Origin: Oreohelix idahoensis
Lineage: Eukaryota > Mollusca > Gastropoda > Stylommatophora > Oreohelicidae
NCBI GenBank assembly: GCA_024509875.1
Contig: JAMPIV010012273.1
Span: forward strand, 141,001 to 205,000
Length of the DNA: 64,000 bases
Direction: 5' to 3'
Shown: positions 31,241 to 43,334 of the stretch, one piece after another
How the letters are laid out: every line of letters begins with the position of its first letter
How positions within the stretch are numbered: position 1 is the stretch's first letter
Translations under genes and position numbers: made by a program
Notes under the pieces: generated by a model
What the model was told of the DNA's origin: nothing
Seen by the model: the letters and a program-made list of their open reading frames with translations, nothing else
The model's database searches: none

Positions 31241-33415
31241 TGTGACGTATGAAAATCGGACCTCTCTTTCTTTAATCCTTCATTTTCTCTCTTACAACTA
31301 AACAACCCGAGTCTTTCCCACGATTGCTGGTTTGGTATGCCATAAGTTATCTGGACATCCGCCCTTTTGTTGTCTTCTCTCGAGGGCGATTAAAATAAAA
31401 CTATTTCGGTATCTCTTACTGACATTCCCACAGAGAGGCAGACCACCAGAGATCAGGTTGCGATGTCAAGCCGAGGTTTGAAACCTCTGTTTAACACCTG
31501 ATAATAGAATGGACGAAGATTTCGCAGGTGCGTTTGCCAGTCATGGGAACATGGGCCGATTCAGTATATTAACGCAGTTTTAGAAAAATTCATCATCAGT
31601 CTGGCCCCAGGAATTGGTGATATCTGCTAGCGCGAATCTTAGAGTTTTATATATAAAGAATTTCTGAGATTCACGGAGAGTGTCATTTTCCTAGTGTGGC
31701 GGTAATCTATATACAGTATATTAGAATTTTGAGTGTCTTAACGTGTTAATGTTTTCACTGGGATTTCTGTGTTTATTAAATAAGCATATTAAATAGTTCC
31801 AGCTGTAATAAGTAAATTTAATTTCTTGCTATTCCCCCAGTAAGAGACGCTTTAAATTAATTAATATACGCTAGGCGACTGATAATTAGAGATAAATATA
31901 CTTTTATTCATCCTACGTAATTTTGCGAATTACTAGAGTTTTGTGGGTTTTAAATATAATTTAATACCGGAGTGATCTAGAGGTCTTACCTAACGAGTGT
32001 AGAATATAATAATGATATCATTGTTAAAATGTTTGTTTTTTCTACATCTAGGCGATCAACCCTGCGATCTAGCGGTCTGAATAGCTCCAGAAACATTCTT
32101 AAAATATTATTGGGTCCTAGATTTGGACCTGTGCGGTTCTCTTGTGGTTTTTCTTACAGAGAGAAAGTCCCCACATATAAACATTTTAAAGAATATAAAA
32201 AAATCAGAACTGGACAAGAAATTACCCAGATTGTTCACAGCAAATCTGATCCGCCTGTGGTGGCCAAATATCTATATATAAACATTGTTTCCAGAATATT
32301 GACTATCGTAGTTTTTTTTTTTTTTCTCAAGTGGATTTATCCAGAAAAAGGAATACTTGGGTCCATAACCGGCACCCAACCCCAGAGTGAGAGATAAAAA
32401 CAGATAGGAGATCCTTTGCTTATCCTTATTGGTTTTCTAACAGTGTACCCACCAGACATTTTCCTTAAATATCGGTTATCTGTGTGCTGCCCATGGTGAA
32501 CATTTTTGATCGCAATATATATTTACCTGCATTACCTGACGTGAACTTTTTGACACATAATATTAGCATTATTTAAGCGGACGTTCCCCATTAGGAAAAA
32601 TTAATCATTCTTGGAGGAACTGGGGTCCCTTGGATAGCACCACCCTGAAATATGTCAAAGATACACAGATGTGTTAGAGAGTAGTAGGTAAGTGTGATTG
32701 CTCACTACGTGTGGCCACAGACCGACAGACCGTAAGAAAGAGAAATGAATCTTTCCTATTTTGTATAATCATTATACTCACTTCAGTCTTTTCGGGTTCG
32801 CAAATACTGTTATATCATTTTCTTGTCTTCTTTGTTTCAGGATAGATTAACTAGAGACTTGGTTCTTTTACTTTATCGTCTATCCCTATATATATTATTA
32901 TTAACTGTAATCTTTTGGGTTAATTACCTCTGTCAGGATCTACTTTGGGATTCCTTTACAGTAGAGGAGAGCCTATTGGGTTAATACATTTTCTTGCATT
33001 TTTTTATGTCTGTAAACTATACCTTCTGATAGATAATATTGTTGTATGTGATTTCTTTAAGATAATAAACATAATAAACCTAAGTTATCGTGTTGGTCAA
33101 ACCCCTGCCCATTATATGTTATCCATAGCTTGGTTCACGTCTGTACGTATTATGTCACAGAATTGTGTATATGTAAGTGAAGTGTAACTGATATATATGT
33201 ACCAGGAGAGAAAGGGAGTCTAGTTAAATATTGTCGTGAGATAGGCTGCGGTTAGAGCAATTACTCAATCCAGAGACTGTCCTTTCTCTTACACTCTCAC
33301 CCCCTTGTGGAACAAAACTATTTCTTACCCCTTATTCTCACATAGTTTACCATTATCACCTCTGCTCAGACGGGACCTTAAACATCTTCAACCTATCTCA
33401 ATAAAATCTACGACA
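31241..33415 (+). repeat. 3' LTR of element B
   Basis: 2175 bp, nearly the same as 23865-26002, but with about 37 extra bases near 31712-31749 and a patch of clustered substitutions at about 32700-32760. GCCGG follows at once. Confidence 0.93.
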
Positions 33416-33420
33416 GCCGG

Positions 33421-34452
33421 ATATAACTAGAATGTGCTCATCTTTGTTCGCAACCCCCATACCTCTCCTTCCTTCTTTTCCACTCCCGTACCCCATCTTA
33501 GCCCTCTCAACATATCTTGAACCTTGAAGCGGCCCATTACTATCTATCTAGTGTCGAATGTGGCCCAGTTAAGATCACGCCTTTGCTACCTCCGCATTGT
33601 AGTTCAAAAAGTCAACTTTTGAACATTGTGGCTGATGATATATGTTCCTTATTTAAAAAAAAAAACCAAACTAAACTAAAACTGTAGATGAACAGAGTTA
33701 GCTAGCTTTACAGTTGGCATGTTGTTCAAGCAAAAACCTGTGTTTTATCATACATTCAAATTCCCTACGTTACACTAGTTAATATTGTCCCTCCTATCGT
33801 CTTTCTAAATGAAAAGTGGGAATATGACCCTTTTTTATTTATTATGAATACACAGAATAGCTTCATCCATTAGTCAGGTCGGTGCACTTAAGTGCTCGAT
33901 AGACAAGGCGTATAGATGGGAGAGTAGATAAGAATGGACGCTGTTGCACGTTTAGAGGCTTGAACCTTGTCATTTCGGCCAACGGCGTTTCCGCTATTAG
34001 TAGGAAGACAAAGTCATTCTGGCGGTCCAAGTAGTGGGGATCTTATTTCTGCGTGTATTATTTGCCTGACGACTGCTGAATACACATTGAAGTGAACATT
34101 TGTTGTTTTCGGTTACCCGATTTCACCAACTCCAGTTTTTATTCTAGTTAATGTACCAGCTGTAGCTTGTGTCTGAGGTTAATGTTCTTGGAAGTGTCAC
34201 TTGTCATTTTAACATACGCAGCTTATCATACTGTGCCGGGATAGTCTGATTAAGCTGTTTGCTTTTTCAGATCCCCTCGCCGCTTCCCGCCTTTTTAGTA
34301 TCTTCCTCTCCCAACAGTGTAAGAATAAATTATCTCTCAATTTCTTCGATTTCCCAACTGTGCTTTGTTTTTTTTAAACAGTGTTTTTTGACATTTTTCA
34401 TTCGTGACTTACTACACTGTGCCGTGATATTCTGAGTAAGCTTTTGCATTTA
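33421..34452. other. unassigned intergenic sequence
   Basis: No coding signal. A self-complementary stretch (GTTCAAAAAGTCAACTTTTGAAC, about 33602-33624, imperfect) and a twice-repeated block (actgtgccg.gat..tctga, near 34230 and 34413) are the only features seen. Confidence 0.4.
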
Positions 34453-34602
34453 CAGACCAGTCTTTTATATTTGGACTGGCGCCCTAATATACCCGACGGA
34501 CCTTATATGTTTAGGTTGAATGTGGCGCGCCTCGACAAAACGAGGCAAAAACTCCCTTCAGTCCCCGAAATGTGTGGATGTGAGTGTGTTTAAAAAAACA
34601 AA
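34453..34602 (+). mobile_element. short hairpin element, copy 1
   Basis: Its sequence (GTCTTTTATATTTGGAC, GCGCCCTAATATA, then a GCCTCG-acaaaa-CGAGGC hairpin at 34529-34546) is shared with 39497-39600 and, reversed, with 57570-57696. The last has a clean target duplication. An A-rich stretch follows the hairpin. Confidence 0.65.
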
Positions 34603-34639
34603 ATAGTCTTGTATTTGACGTGTATCGGTATTTTCGTTT

Positions 34640-34910
34640 TCATAATAATAGCCCCTTCAGTCATAACTGACTATGGGAATGGGGCACCTGAGATGACATC
34701 CCTCAGCTGCTTATTTTCCTGGTGTTCCTTTCGACGATTTCTCCTCTCTTCTGCTTGTTGTGTGACCTTTCCGCTCAATCAGAGGTGACGCCGTCGTCAC
34801 TTGGTGCGATATGCAGCTTCATCCTCCTAGGTTGCTGGATTTAAGTCCAGTTCTCTCTTGTGCACATCTTTGAATCTCAGCTGCGGTCGCCCAGCTGTTC
34901 TTTTTCGTTT
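34640..34910 (-). pseudogene. LINE protein C-terminal remnant
   Basis: On the minus strand, blocks such as QLRFKDVHKREL and AAYRTK.RRRHL recall the tail of LINE polyproteins after the reverse transcriptase. Frames are broken and there is no catalytic domain. Confidence 0.4.
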
Positions 34911-34974
34911 TCATATTAGTTAGTGTTAACAATCCGGGTGATTACAAGATGGGACGGAACTTGGTCTTCTACAC

Positions 34975-35148
34975 CAGTGGCACTCAACCAACGGGTTGTG
35001 ATCCAGAATTGGGTCGCAGGAAACAGTGCGATGGGTCGCGTCTCTTGCGTTTGCCTTACTGGAAGTTTGTATACGTCATGCCTTGGGCTGATTTCCTATA
35101 TTGATTGCTGTGGTCGTAAAACGTTTGAGGAGCCCTGTTCTACCACTG
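34975..35148. mobile_element. hAT-like MITE
   Basis: A 174-bp segment that starts CAGTGGCACTCAACCAACGG and ends with CCACTG, so both ends read CAGTGG inward, as in hAT elements. The inner part (gggtcgcgtctc, gtcgtaaaacgtttgagg) has the usual feel of such MITEs. The flanking 8-mers agree at only 3 of 8 positions, so the target duplication is not supported. Confidence 0.5.
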
Positions 35149-35464
35149 TCCTTGCTGTTGTTGCTTAGTGAGACAGGAGTAAAATGTACCCTCGTTGAGA
35201 TTAAGGATTGCGTCACCCTTTTAAGCCTGCATAGACGAATTGACCCTCATAAAGTGTCCTTTAAATGTTTATTTATGAATGTAAAAAGTTCCGAGCTACC
35301 TCGCTTATCGCGCGGGCTGAGATAAAGCGAGTCTTGTCCAGGCAGTTCAGAAGGTTGTCCTAAATAACACTTAAGTCTCCGTAACTGGGACATATTCATA
35401 GATCAACCTCATTTAGATACTTCCTCCCACATTGGGGGGGGGGGGGGGGGGAAAGAAAGAACCA
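35149..35464. other. unassigned, with a G homopolymer
   Basis: It contains a run of about 20 G at 35433-35452; otherwise nothing is recognised. Confidence 0.5.
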
Positions 35465-35528
35465 TCTTGCATTTATTCTTGTTGTTAATAAACAAGCGAA
35501 TAGAAATTGTCTTGTCTTTGATCCACCA

Positions 35529-35759
35529 TCACTTAGTGTTAGCTCTTGGTGATTGTGATGCCATAATGCGAAACTGTGCGGTTCTGATTAGTTGTTCAGG
35601 TCTGCTATATAGGATATTTTCAGTGGTTAGGTTCTTTGGTAGGAGGAGTTGTCTCGTCTCTTGCAGTGCTGGGCAAAGAACCAATTGATGTTCCACTGTT
35701 TCATATAGACGCATAAACTGACCTTGCAAGTTGTAAGAAAGCCCCTTTGACGACCTCAC
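35529..35759 (-). pseudogene. I/Jockey-like LINE C-terminal fragment
   Basis: The 76-codon frame contains TVEHQLVLCPALQETRQLL, matching the pattern AEHVLQDCPLYDQLR at the end of the I-type LINE protein (12606-13037). It is the tail domain only, from a different element, immediately beside the solo LTR at 35804. Confidence 0.55.
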
Positions 35760-36100
35760 GGACAGTATATGTGTCTTTATATTTATACATTTCCCTTCGT
35801 ATCTGTCGTAGATTTTTGATAGGTATTTAAGATCAATTATGGTCCGGTCTGAATAGAACTAGAACAGGTGATAGCACAGTGGGAGATAAGGTAAAGAAAT
35901 AGATTTTCACGAGTGAAGTGGTGGAAGGTAAAGTCTGTCCCTGGATTTTAGAGACCATCTATTAGAGAGATAATCTAATCCAGCCTATCGGTTACGACTG
36001 AGATTCTTAGATCAGACAGTTTCCTATAAATATATATACGAGGGAAGGTCAAAAAGTAATGCCTCCTATTTTTTATGTATGTAAATACTGCATCGGTGTG

Positions 36101-36168
36101 AGTCGAATTCATCATGAGAACTCGTCTGACGGTGTAATCATCAAAGATGCGATCGCAAGAAGAAGAAG
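36101..36168 (+). mobile_element. 68-bp 3' tail of the I-type LINE inserted in the mariner
   Basis: It is the reverse complement of 12570-12642, the last bases of the I-type LINE, ending in AAG repeats. It is flanked by perfect 14-bp repeats ACTGCATCGGTGTG (36087-36100 and 36169-36182). It is a severely 5'-truncated LINE insertion. Confidence 0.9.
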
Positions 36169-36281
36169 ACTGCATCGGTGTGCAATTTGTAAATTTAGCA
36201 GGATTCCTCAAACACTCCTCTGCACTGTATAGCATTACCAACCTGTGTCAGTAACAGGTGGCACCACTGTAACAGTTTAAA

Positions 36282-37032
36282 AATGGCTGCCAAAGACGTT
36301 CGGTTAAAACAACGTTATGTCATAGAATTCCTCAATGCTGAAGGCGAGACCCCAATTCGCATCAGCGAACGTTTGAAGAATGTTTATGGAGGAGATTCAA
36401 CAGCGGACAGGTGATGAAACTTGGGTTCATTTTTTTGAACCAGAATCCAAGAGGCAGTCAATGGAATGGCATTACACAACATCGCCGACAAGAAAGAAGT
36501 TCAAAAGTTCACCATCTGTAGGGAAAGTTATTGCCTCCGTGTTTTGGGATGAGAAGGGTGTGATTCTTCTCGACTTCTTGGAACAGGGAAACACGGTGAA
36601 TGCAGGCCGTTACATTGAAACTTTGAAGAAGCTTAGAGGTCGTCTTCGGCGACTTTACCCATTAAAAGATCAGAGAACTGCACTACTGTTGCACGATAAT
36701 GCCACGCCACACACACCGCTAAACGCACCATTGATGCGATTGCAGAATTTGGCTGGACATTATTACCACATCCCCCTTACAGTCCCGATCTTGCACCTTC
36801 TGACTTCCATCTGTTTGGACCACTGAAAGAAGATCTTCGCGGACATCACTTTGAGGACACCGAGACCCTTAAACGCGCCGTACGCCAGTGGTTTAGGAAA
36901 AAGGACACACATTTTTACCGTGCGGGGATACATGCCCTTGTGAGAAAATGGACAAAAACTGTAACAAATAACGGAGACTACATTGAGAAATACATATTTG
37001 AAGTTCAGACTTGGGGCTACATTTCAATGTGA
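36282..37032 (+). pseudogene. mariner transposase, deleted and frameshifted
   Basis: MAAKDVRLKQRYVIEFLNAE begins the first helix-turn-helix at 36282, which binds the inverted repeats. After about 43 codons the rest of the DNA-binding domain is missing and the catalytic domain starts: GDETWVHFFEPE (first Asp, about 36410), then LLHDNATPHT (second Asp). A frameshift near 36770-36785 puts the last catalytic block, PDLAPSDFHLFG, in another frame; it ends at TGA 37030. The D,D34D signature type is mariner. The protein cannot be functional. Confidence 0.88.
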
Positions 37033-37101
37033 ATTTTATCTGTTTTCTTGCCTAGTGAATGAAATTAAAAATTACGAGGCATTACTTTTTGACCGTCCCT
37101 C

Positions 37102-37247
<146 letters not shown>

Positions 37248-39239
37248 CCACTCACCTCTACATACACACAGATACGTGACGACAATTAGACGCACAAACG
37301 TGAAAACTGTATCAATGGAATTAGGGATCTTTTTTGGGACGAGCTGACCAACACACGTAAATAAAGTTTATGTAAATTTTATTTATCATAAAAAAACTTC
37401 ACAACAGCAATATTTTGAATATCAATCAAATACAAATAAACATAAGTTAATGAATTAATTAAAGAGTTAGACTCATAGGTGTAATCCTCCCTCCCTCTGT
37501 TGAGACAAGATCCCGTTAGAAGAAAGTTATTAACCCCCAAAGAGTCAAAGGTTTGTACGCTATGGTCTAGAATTTCCTCTATAGTAAAGAACAGAGTTTA
37601 TACGTTAATCTATTCTGAAAAGGGACAGCATTAGCAAAACTTGCATTAAAAAATACAAAGTGAATACATGGGTTATACAATAAAAGAATTATTCATCCCT
37701 GCTTTCTCTCGCTCTGACAAACCTGTGATCACATCCAGTCACTCTTACCTAATAGATGCTTTCACAACATCTGGAACAATCGTTAAGGTACAGACAGCAA
37801 ATCCAAGGTTTGGTTTTGGTGAAACAAGCCCCAGTTTCTCCAAGACTAATTAATCCAAATGTTGGGAAACGCTTGATTCGTTACTGTTAGTAGGATGCTG
37901 ATTATGTCACTTCAATTTTTGTCCAGGTAGGAAAATACTTAAGAGATCTAATGTTCACAGTGTACAGTAGCTTGGAATATTCGATCGTTAAATCGAGGGT
38001 CAGGTAAATAAATCTGTTCAGGATAAATCTTCTTCACAACACAGTGGTTGTGATTCAGGTAATGTCAATGTTTGATTCTGTCGCCCCAACAGGTATATGA
38101 AATTGGGAAAAAGAGATCTGGATATCTATAAGTCCAGTTACAATTTATTCTTAATATTCTTTGGGTTGGTACTCTGTCTCTTTCTGGGTGTAAACACGAG
38201 GCCAGACAGTCACCTTGAAAACCCGATATTTATATCAGAATGTTCTTTTGTAAGGTTATTCTCAGATTCGTATGGAAGCCGCTGGTAAGGTTTAGGGTTT
38301 GACACAATACTGTGTAAAGGAGAAAAAATACAAATACTTAACAATAATATAGTATTCTCAATCCTATCCTTAACCAGCGTAAAATATAATATATTTATCC
38401 ACTTTGGTTATTTAACTTTAAATTGAAACTACAAGCTTAGTTCTTGTCTTATCGTTTAAAAACTCCCGTGAAATAAATTCTAGTCATTTAAACAAATCAA
38501 TCATCATGAATTAGAAATAAATACATATTTCGTCAATACTCACGAGGAACAGTGCATTTACTAGTTGATTAAAATATTTTCAGACTGGTTACTAGCTATT
38601 TATTAAATTTAGTTTATAGCTGGAATAGTTTAGCTAGAAATAATATTTATTTTGATAGCCGATGTACCACAGTAAAACCTAGAGAAATATAAATGACACC
38701 TATCTAGTAAATCACTCTGCACAGCAAAAAAACTAGTAAAATATAATTACCTCAAACACAGAAATTCTAAGACTATCTCCACCGGAAAACTAAGAAACTT
38801 CACTAATACATGTGATTCTAGAAATCGAGCTAGATGTCTTTAAGATTTGTGGGTACTGGATAACTTGAGTCAAAATGCTGGTCAAATACTATATGGGAAG
38901 GTAATAGAAATTGTCTGCCCTTTTGTTCCAAATTTATTTCCCCTGATCGCTGTCTGATCTATTACAACGATTTTTCAATCGCTGGCGTTTAATTACAGCT
39001 CAGCGTTAGCTAATAGGTCTGCTCGTGAACATTCATCAAAGGAAATAGCGAACAGCAATAAAATATGCGTGCTAAATTAGAAAAAGAGACAGATCTCTGA
39101 GTATAGGAGGGTTTTATGTTAACAAACGTGCGTAAGTGAAAGAAAAAATGAAGATGATGAAATAGATATATGCAAGCTATTATCATAATATGTCACAGTA
39201 TCCCTGTGAAGCAAAGGACTTATACAAATTCACACCATT

Positions 39240-39480
39240 CTTGCCAATCCTATGCAGTCCGGCCAAGGTATATTAATGTCTTCTTTGTCCTTTTCTTGTT
39301 TGTTTATCAATTCTTTTCTCCATATGTTTTAGGTCTATCTCTTATTTCTTTTACCCTGTGGATGTCAGAACAAGGACTGTTTTGTAACGCTTTCCGCAGG
39401 TTTCATTACTGTGTGTCCTTGTCGAGCGTCAACGTCTTTTCTTAATCACTTGTTCCACTGGTACTTGTTTGATTCCTTCA
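39240..39480 (-). pseudogene. RTE-like LINE C-terminal remnant
   Basis: It resembles 62200-62430 on the same strand (tctccatatg, ctctgttaccctggg-like, tgtgtgtcct, cttgttccactg). Both look like the end of an RTE polyprotein read on the minus strand. No open frame remains. Confidence 0.4.
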
Positions 39481-39496
39481 GGTATATATTAGTTAT

Positions 39497-39600
39497 TAGA
39501 CCTAAAGGTCTTTTATATTTGGACATGCGCCCTACTATAACCAACTAAGTTGCACTTCGCCAAAATGAGGCTAAATTTTATTAAAATTTTTTTTTTGATT
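39497..39600 (+). mobile_element. short hairpin element, copy 2
   Basis: It starts with GACCTAAAGGTC (perfect small palindrome), then tcttttatatttggacatgcgccct as in the copies at 34453 and 57570. Its second hairpin has decayed (CTTCGCCAAAATGAGGC). A T-rich tail follows. Confidence 0.6.
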
Positions 39601-39839
39601 CCTTCAGTTAGTTTTGCATTGGTGATCTTACCTATTTTAATTATATTCTGCGTGAGCACACATTTATGAAATCTCTTGCATCGTGGTTGTCCTGTTTGCT
39701 TTTCACTATGGCTCAGAGCTATACAGTAGAACTGCTTTCACATTTTACTTGAAAATTGTAAATTTGTTTTGTGAATTTCTTTTTATATTTTACAGTACTA
39801 ATTGCCTTCCATATTCTTATTTTTTAAGTCACTGTCCGT

Positions 39840-39930
39840 TCATCCAGCAAAAAATTGCCGATAATCTGTCTGGGGAGACAATATTGGTGGGAAAGCATCT
39901 AGACAGGAAATAAGTTGCAGCAAAAAATAT
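39840..39930 (-). repeat. empty-site paralog of the solo LTR at 44821
   Basis: Read on the minus strand, this segment matches 44775-44820 joined directly to 47202-47220, without the LTR between them. Its CCCAG takes the place of the two target-duplication copies ACCAG and CTCAG. Confidence 0.7.
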
Positions 39931-40273
39931 GAGTCCACATCTTGAGTGTTTGTCCCACGTGGCTATAATTTGCCGCAGTTATTCTCACAATCTTTGTCTA
40001 TTATCCGATTATTTTCAGACCCAGCTGCAGTGACTTCTCGATCAATATTTAAATTTTTTTTTTTCATGCATCAGGTTTCAGTTATAGGGTAGAACTAAAT
40101 CTAGATCGTCTGGCTATTTTGTCAGAGTCCACTTAATTCCATTCCTGTCGTTGATGCTACTGTTTTCATAACAAAATCTGTTGTACGAATACAGGGAGAT
40201 AATGACAAGCGGCTTGCCAGTTCATATCTCAAAGAGTTCTGCAGGTTGTTCTTCTTGAAGAACTCTACAGTTG

Positions 40274-40475
40274 TCACGGATTGCCTCCCCATAGCTCTGC
40301 AGTAGTGGTCCGCCAGTGGCCAACACTCAAGAGTATCTAATATGGGTCTTCCAAGGTGTCTACCTTCGCACAAGATTACTCTTGGCAGAGTTGTACAAAG
40401 ACGGATAATGACACTTCTATCTCAAGGGAGTATCCACAAGATGTTTTCAAAAGTCAAGAACAATGCTGCATAGGG
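40274..40475 (-). repeat. inverted fragment of the 44821/51369 LTR family
   Basis: The minus strand of this piece matches the ends of the LTRs at 44821-47201 and 51369-53185 (taatcttgtgcgaaggtagacacc, agatactcttgag, ggaccactactgc). It begins TGTCACGGATTGCCTCCCC, near the LTR terminus. Only the terminal 200 bp or so remain. Confidence 0.7.
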
Positions 40476-40620
40476 CAGGAGCACTATTTACTTATATCTG
40501 ATCCGTCACCTTTTGTGAAGAATTAAGCAATGGTTTTAGCCCGTTCAAGCCCCCAGCTAGTGTAAATCCAACGAAATTCTTTTATAAGTATTTGCTCTAT
40601 AGATGTAAATATATGTCTAG

Positions 40621-40621
<1 letters not shown>

Positions 40622-40709
<88 letters not shown>
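40622..40709. repeat. (TA)n array
   Basis: About 44 TA units, just upstream of the truncated RTE copy. Confidence 0.95.
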
Positions 40710-40712
<3 letters not shown>

Positions 40713-40820
40713 GAGTCTTGCTCATACGTTTGTTTTCATACCTATAATAACTGAATCAACAATGATTGTTTAGTTTTAAAATAACATGTAACAAATTTAA
40801 TGATCAGTTAGTTCTTAACA

Positions 40821-43323
40821 CTCAATGCAAAGTTGGAACACACAATACATATAATGAAAGAGTAATGGGGAAATGTGGCAGCGGAACAGCAAACGAAAAT
40901 GGGGATAAATTAATAAGTTTCTGTAGCATTAACAACCTGGTCATTGGAGGAACACTTTTCCCACACAAAGAAATTCACAAATTAATATGGGAATCACCAA
41001 ATGGCTGGGACAGAAACCAGATAGACCACATGATGATTAATGATAGATGGAGACATGCATTACAAGATGTGAAGGTAAGAAGAGGTGCAGATGTGGGAAG
41101 TGACCACCATTTAGTCGTAGCAAAATTGAAGGTGAAAATCATAACTGCTGGACCAACTGTAACTACACAGAAAAGGTTTGACACCAGCAAATTGAAGGAC
41201 CCCCTTACCAGAAAAGCTTTTGCGGCTGATGTAAAGAAACAATATCAAATTGCCAAAAGTCAGGAAAAGACATCGTCTGATGATAAAGACCAGAAATTCA
41301 ACACCATTTCAACAATATATAAGAAAAGCAGCAAACCATGCCTGGGATTCCAGGAAAGGAAGAAGCAAGACTGGATAACATCAGAAACATTAAACACCAT
41401 AACAATGAGAAAGGAAATGAAAAGAAAGAAAACAGAAGCGAAGTCCCCCAGGTTGAAGCAACTTTATAGCGAACAGTACAGTCAGCTGGACAAGGAAGTT
41501 AAACGCCAAACCCGAGCCAACAAAAGGAATTTCCTAGACGATCTTGCAAGACAGGCAGAAGAGGCAGCACTGAGAAATGAACAAAGCACAGCATACAAAA
41601 TAACTAAAACCATTGCGGAAAATGAGGTGCAAACCATATTACACTAGTAAGAGATTAGCAAGGAAATCTCATCACGACAGCAAAGGGACAGGAAACAAGA
41701 TGGGCAGAGCATTTCAGAGAAACTCTGAACAAGGAACCACCAGAGACACAGTTGAATGTTCCTGAGGCTGAAAACGATCTAGATGTTAATACAGACATTC
41801 CACGGAAGGAAGAAATCATCACGGCAATCAAAGGGTTAAAGAATGGAAAAGCGCCTGGCCACGATAACTTAAATGCAGAGCTATTTAAGACAGACCCTGA
41901 GCTAGGGGCAGAACTACTAGAACCACTAAGTGCACGAGTCTGGAAAACAGGGACAACACCAACGGAGTGGAACAAAGGAATAATTGTCAAATTGCCCAAG
42001 AAGGGAGTCCTTGCAGACTGCAATAATTGGAGAAGAATCATTCTTTTCTCAGTTCCCAGCAAAATACTAGGCAAGATAATTATACAGAGAATTTCAAAAG
42101 CAGTAGACCACAAACTGAGGAAAGAACAAGCAGGATTTAGAAAGAACAGAAGATGTGCAGATCATATATTTACCATCAGGAACATTATAGAGCAATGCTC
42201 AGAGACGTTGATTTTGAAAAAGGCTTTTGGCAGTATACATAGGGACAGTCTATGGAAAATACTGAGGGCTTATGGAATTCCAAGCTGCATAGTGTCAATC
42301 ATAAAAAGCCTCTATGCCAACTTTACGTGTAGCGTTGGGCAGAGCAACCTAACCTTTGTGGTGAAGACAGGAGTACGACAGGGATGCCCCTTATCAACCA
42401 CTTTATTTTTGTCATAGACTGGGTGATGCGACAGACAACAGAGGGCAGTCCAAGAGGAGTAAGATGGACTACGTTTTCTACATTGGAAGATCTGGAATAT
42501 GCAGATGACATTGCACTACTAGCACATTCACATCAACACATCCAGGAAAAACGGATAGACTTAATAAGTATAGCCAGCAGGTGGGCCTGAACATCAATCT
42601 AAAGAAGACAGAGGTCATGACACTCAATGTGAGCAGCCCCGAGCCCATAACAGTAAGGAATAAACAACTGGTACAGAAAGACACTTTCACATACCTAGGA
42701 TGCATGGTAACACCAGATGGTGGAGCAAGCAAAGACATCAACAACAGAATGAACAAAGCAAGAACAGCCTTTTATAGTCTAAACAACATCTGGAAGTCCT
42801 CTCAGTACAGCACAAGCACAAAATTAAGATTATATCAGAGCTGTGTGCTTTCTGTGCTTCTCTATGGTGCGGAATGCTGGAGAGTAACAGAGAAGGAAAC
42901 GTCGAAATTGTCCTCTTTTCACACAACCTGCCTAAGAATAATTCTCCGAATCATTTGGCCGAATACCATCACCAACCAAGATCTGCTTACTCGGAGCAAG
43001 CAAGAGGACATGCACACAATCATTGCTGGCAGACGCTGGAGTTGGGTTGGCCATGTCCTCAGAAGAGACCCCGATGCCATCACAAGAACAGCTATGCTAT
43101 AGATCCCGGAAGGAAAACGAAAGAGAGGCCGACAAAAAACAACTTGGCGGAGGACTGTGGAGGCTGAGTTGCAAAGAATGAACCAGAGTTGGGGCACTGT
43201 ACGAAGAGAATGACCACCGACCGAGCAAAGTGGAATCAATTTGTTGTTGCCCTACAAGACGCCACTAGGCGTGATGGCCACTGACTGCTTTGATGGTCGT
43301 CGGCTAAGGATAAAAGAAGAAGA
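40821..43323 (+). mobile_element. 5'-truncated RTE LINE, second copy
   Basis: It matches the RTE element from about 18360 to its 3' end, flanked by GTTCTTAACA (40811-40820 and 43325-43334; one more A may belong). It begins inside the endonuclease domain, so the leader and the first 180 codons or so were never copied, as is usual for LINEs. The tail is AAGAAGAAGAAG. Confidence 0.92.
40830..43285 (+). pseudogene. truncated RTE endonuclease - reverse transcriptase
   Basis: Pieces at about 40830-41647 (end of endonuclease, NQIDHMM, GSDHHLVVAKL), 41752-42417 (reverse transcriptase to GVRQGCPLSTTLF), about 42420-42590 (LEYADDIALL) and 42581-43102 (LLYGAECWR to WVGHVLRRD) lie in shifting frames. 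Breaks: a small deletion near 41640, a missing stretch near 42205-42225, another deletion near 42410, and stops after 43100. It has the codon equivalent to the stop at 19140 as a sense codon. Confidence 0.9.
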
Positions 43324-43334
43324 AGTTCTTAACA

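Larger units (their letters stand above)
23865..33415 (+). mobile_element. LTR retrotransposon B, Gmr1-like Ty3/gypsy, nearly intact
   Basis: A complete plus-strand element with LTRs at 23865-26002 and 31241-33415 and target duplication GCCGG (23860-23864 and 33416-33420). The internal 5.2 kb encodes gag, aspartic protease, integrase, reverse transcriptase and RNase H in that order. Only one frameshift, in a GA run near 29420-29432, breaks the coding region. Integrase before reverse transcriptase, combined with a SCAN-like capsid, identifies the Gmr1-type lineage of Ty3/gypsy; copia elements share the order but not these enzyme sequences. Confidence 0.94.

Noticed and set aside
23865..33415. 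An endogenous retrovirus with env
   Set aside because: No frame follows RNase H before the 3' LTR; there is no envelope-like gene, signal peptide or membrane anchor.
23865..33415. A copia element, because of the gene order
   Set aside because: The FMDD reverse transcriptase, RNase H and SCAN-like gag look gypsy/Gmr1-like; order alone is not enough.
34975..35148. A confirmed hAT insertion with 8-bp duplication
   Set aside because: The flanking 8-mers agree at only 3 of 8 positions, so it is kept only as a hAT-like MITE by its ends.
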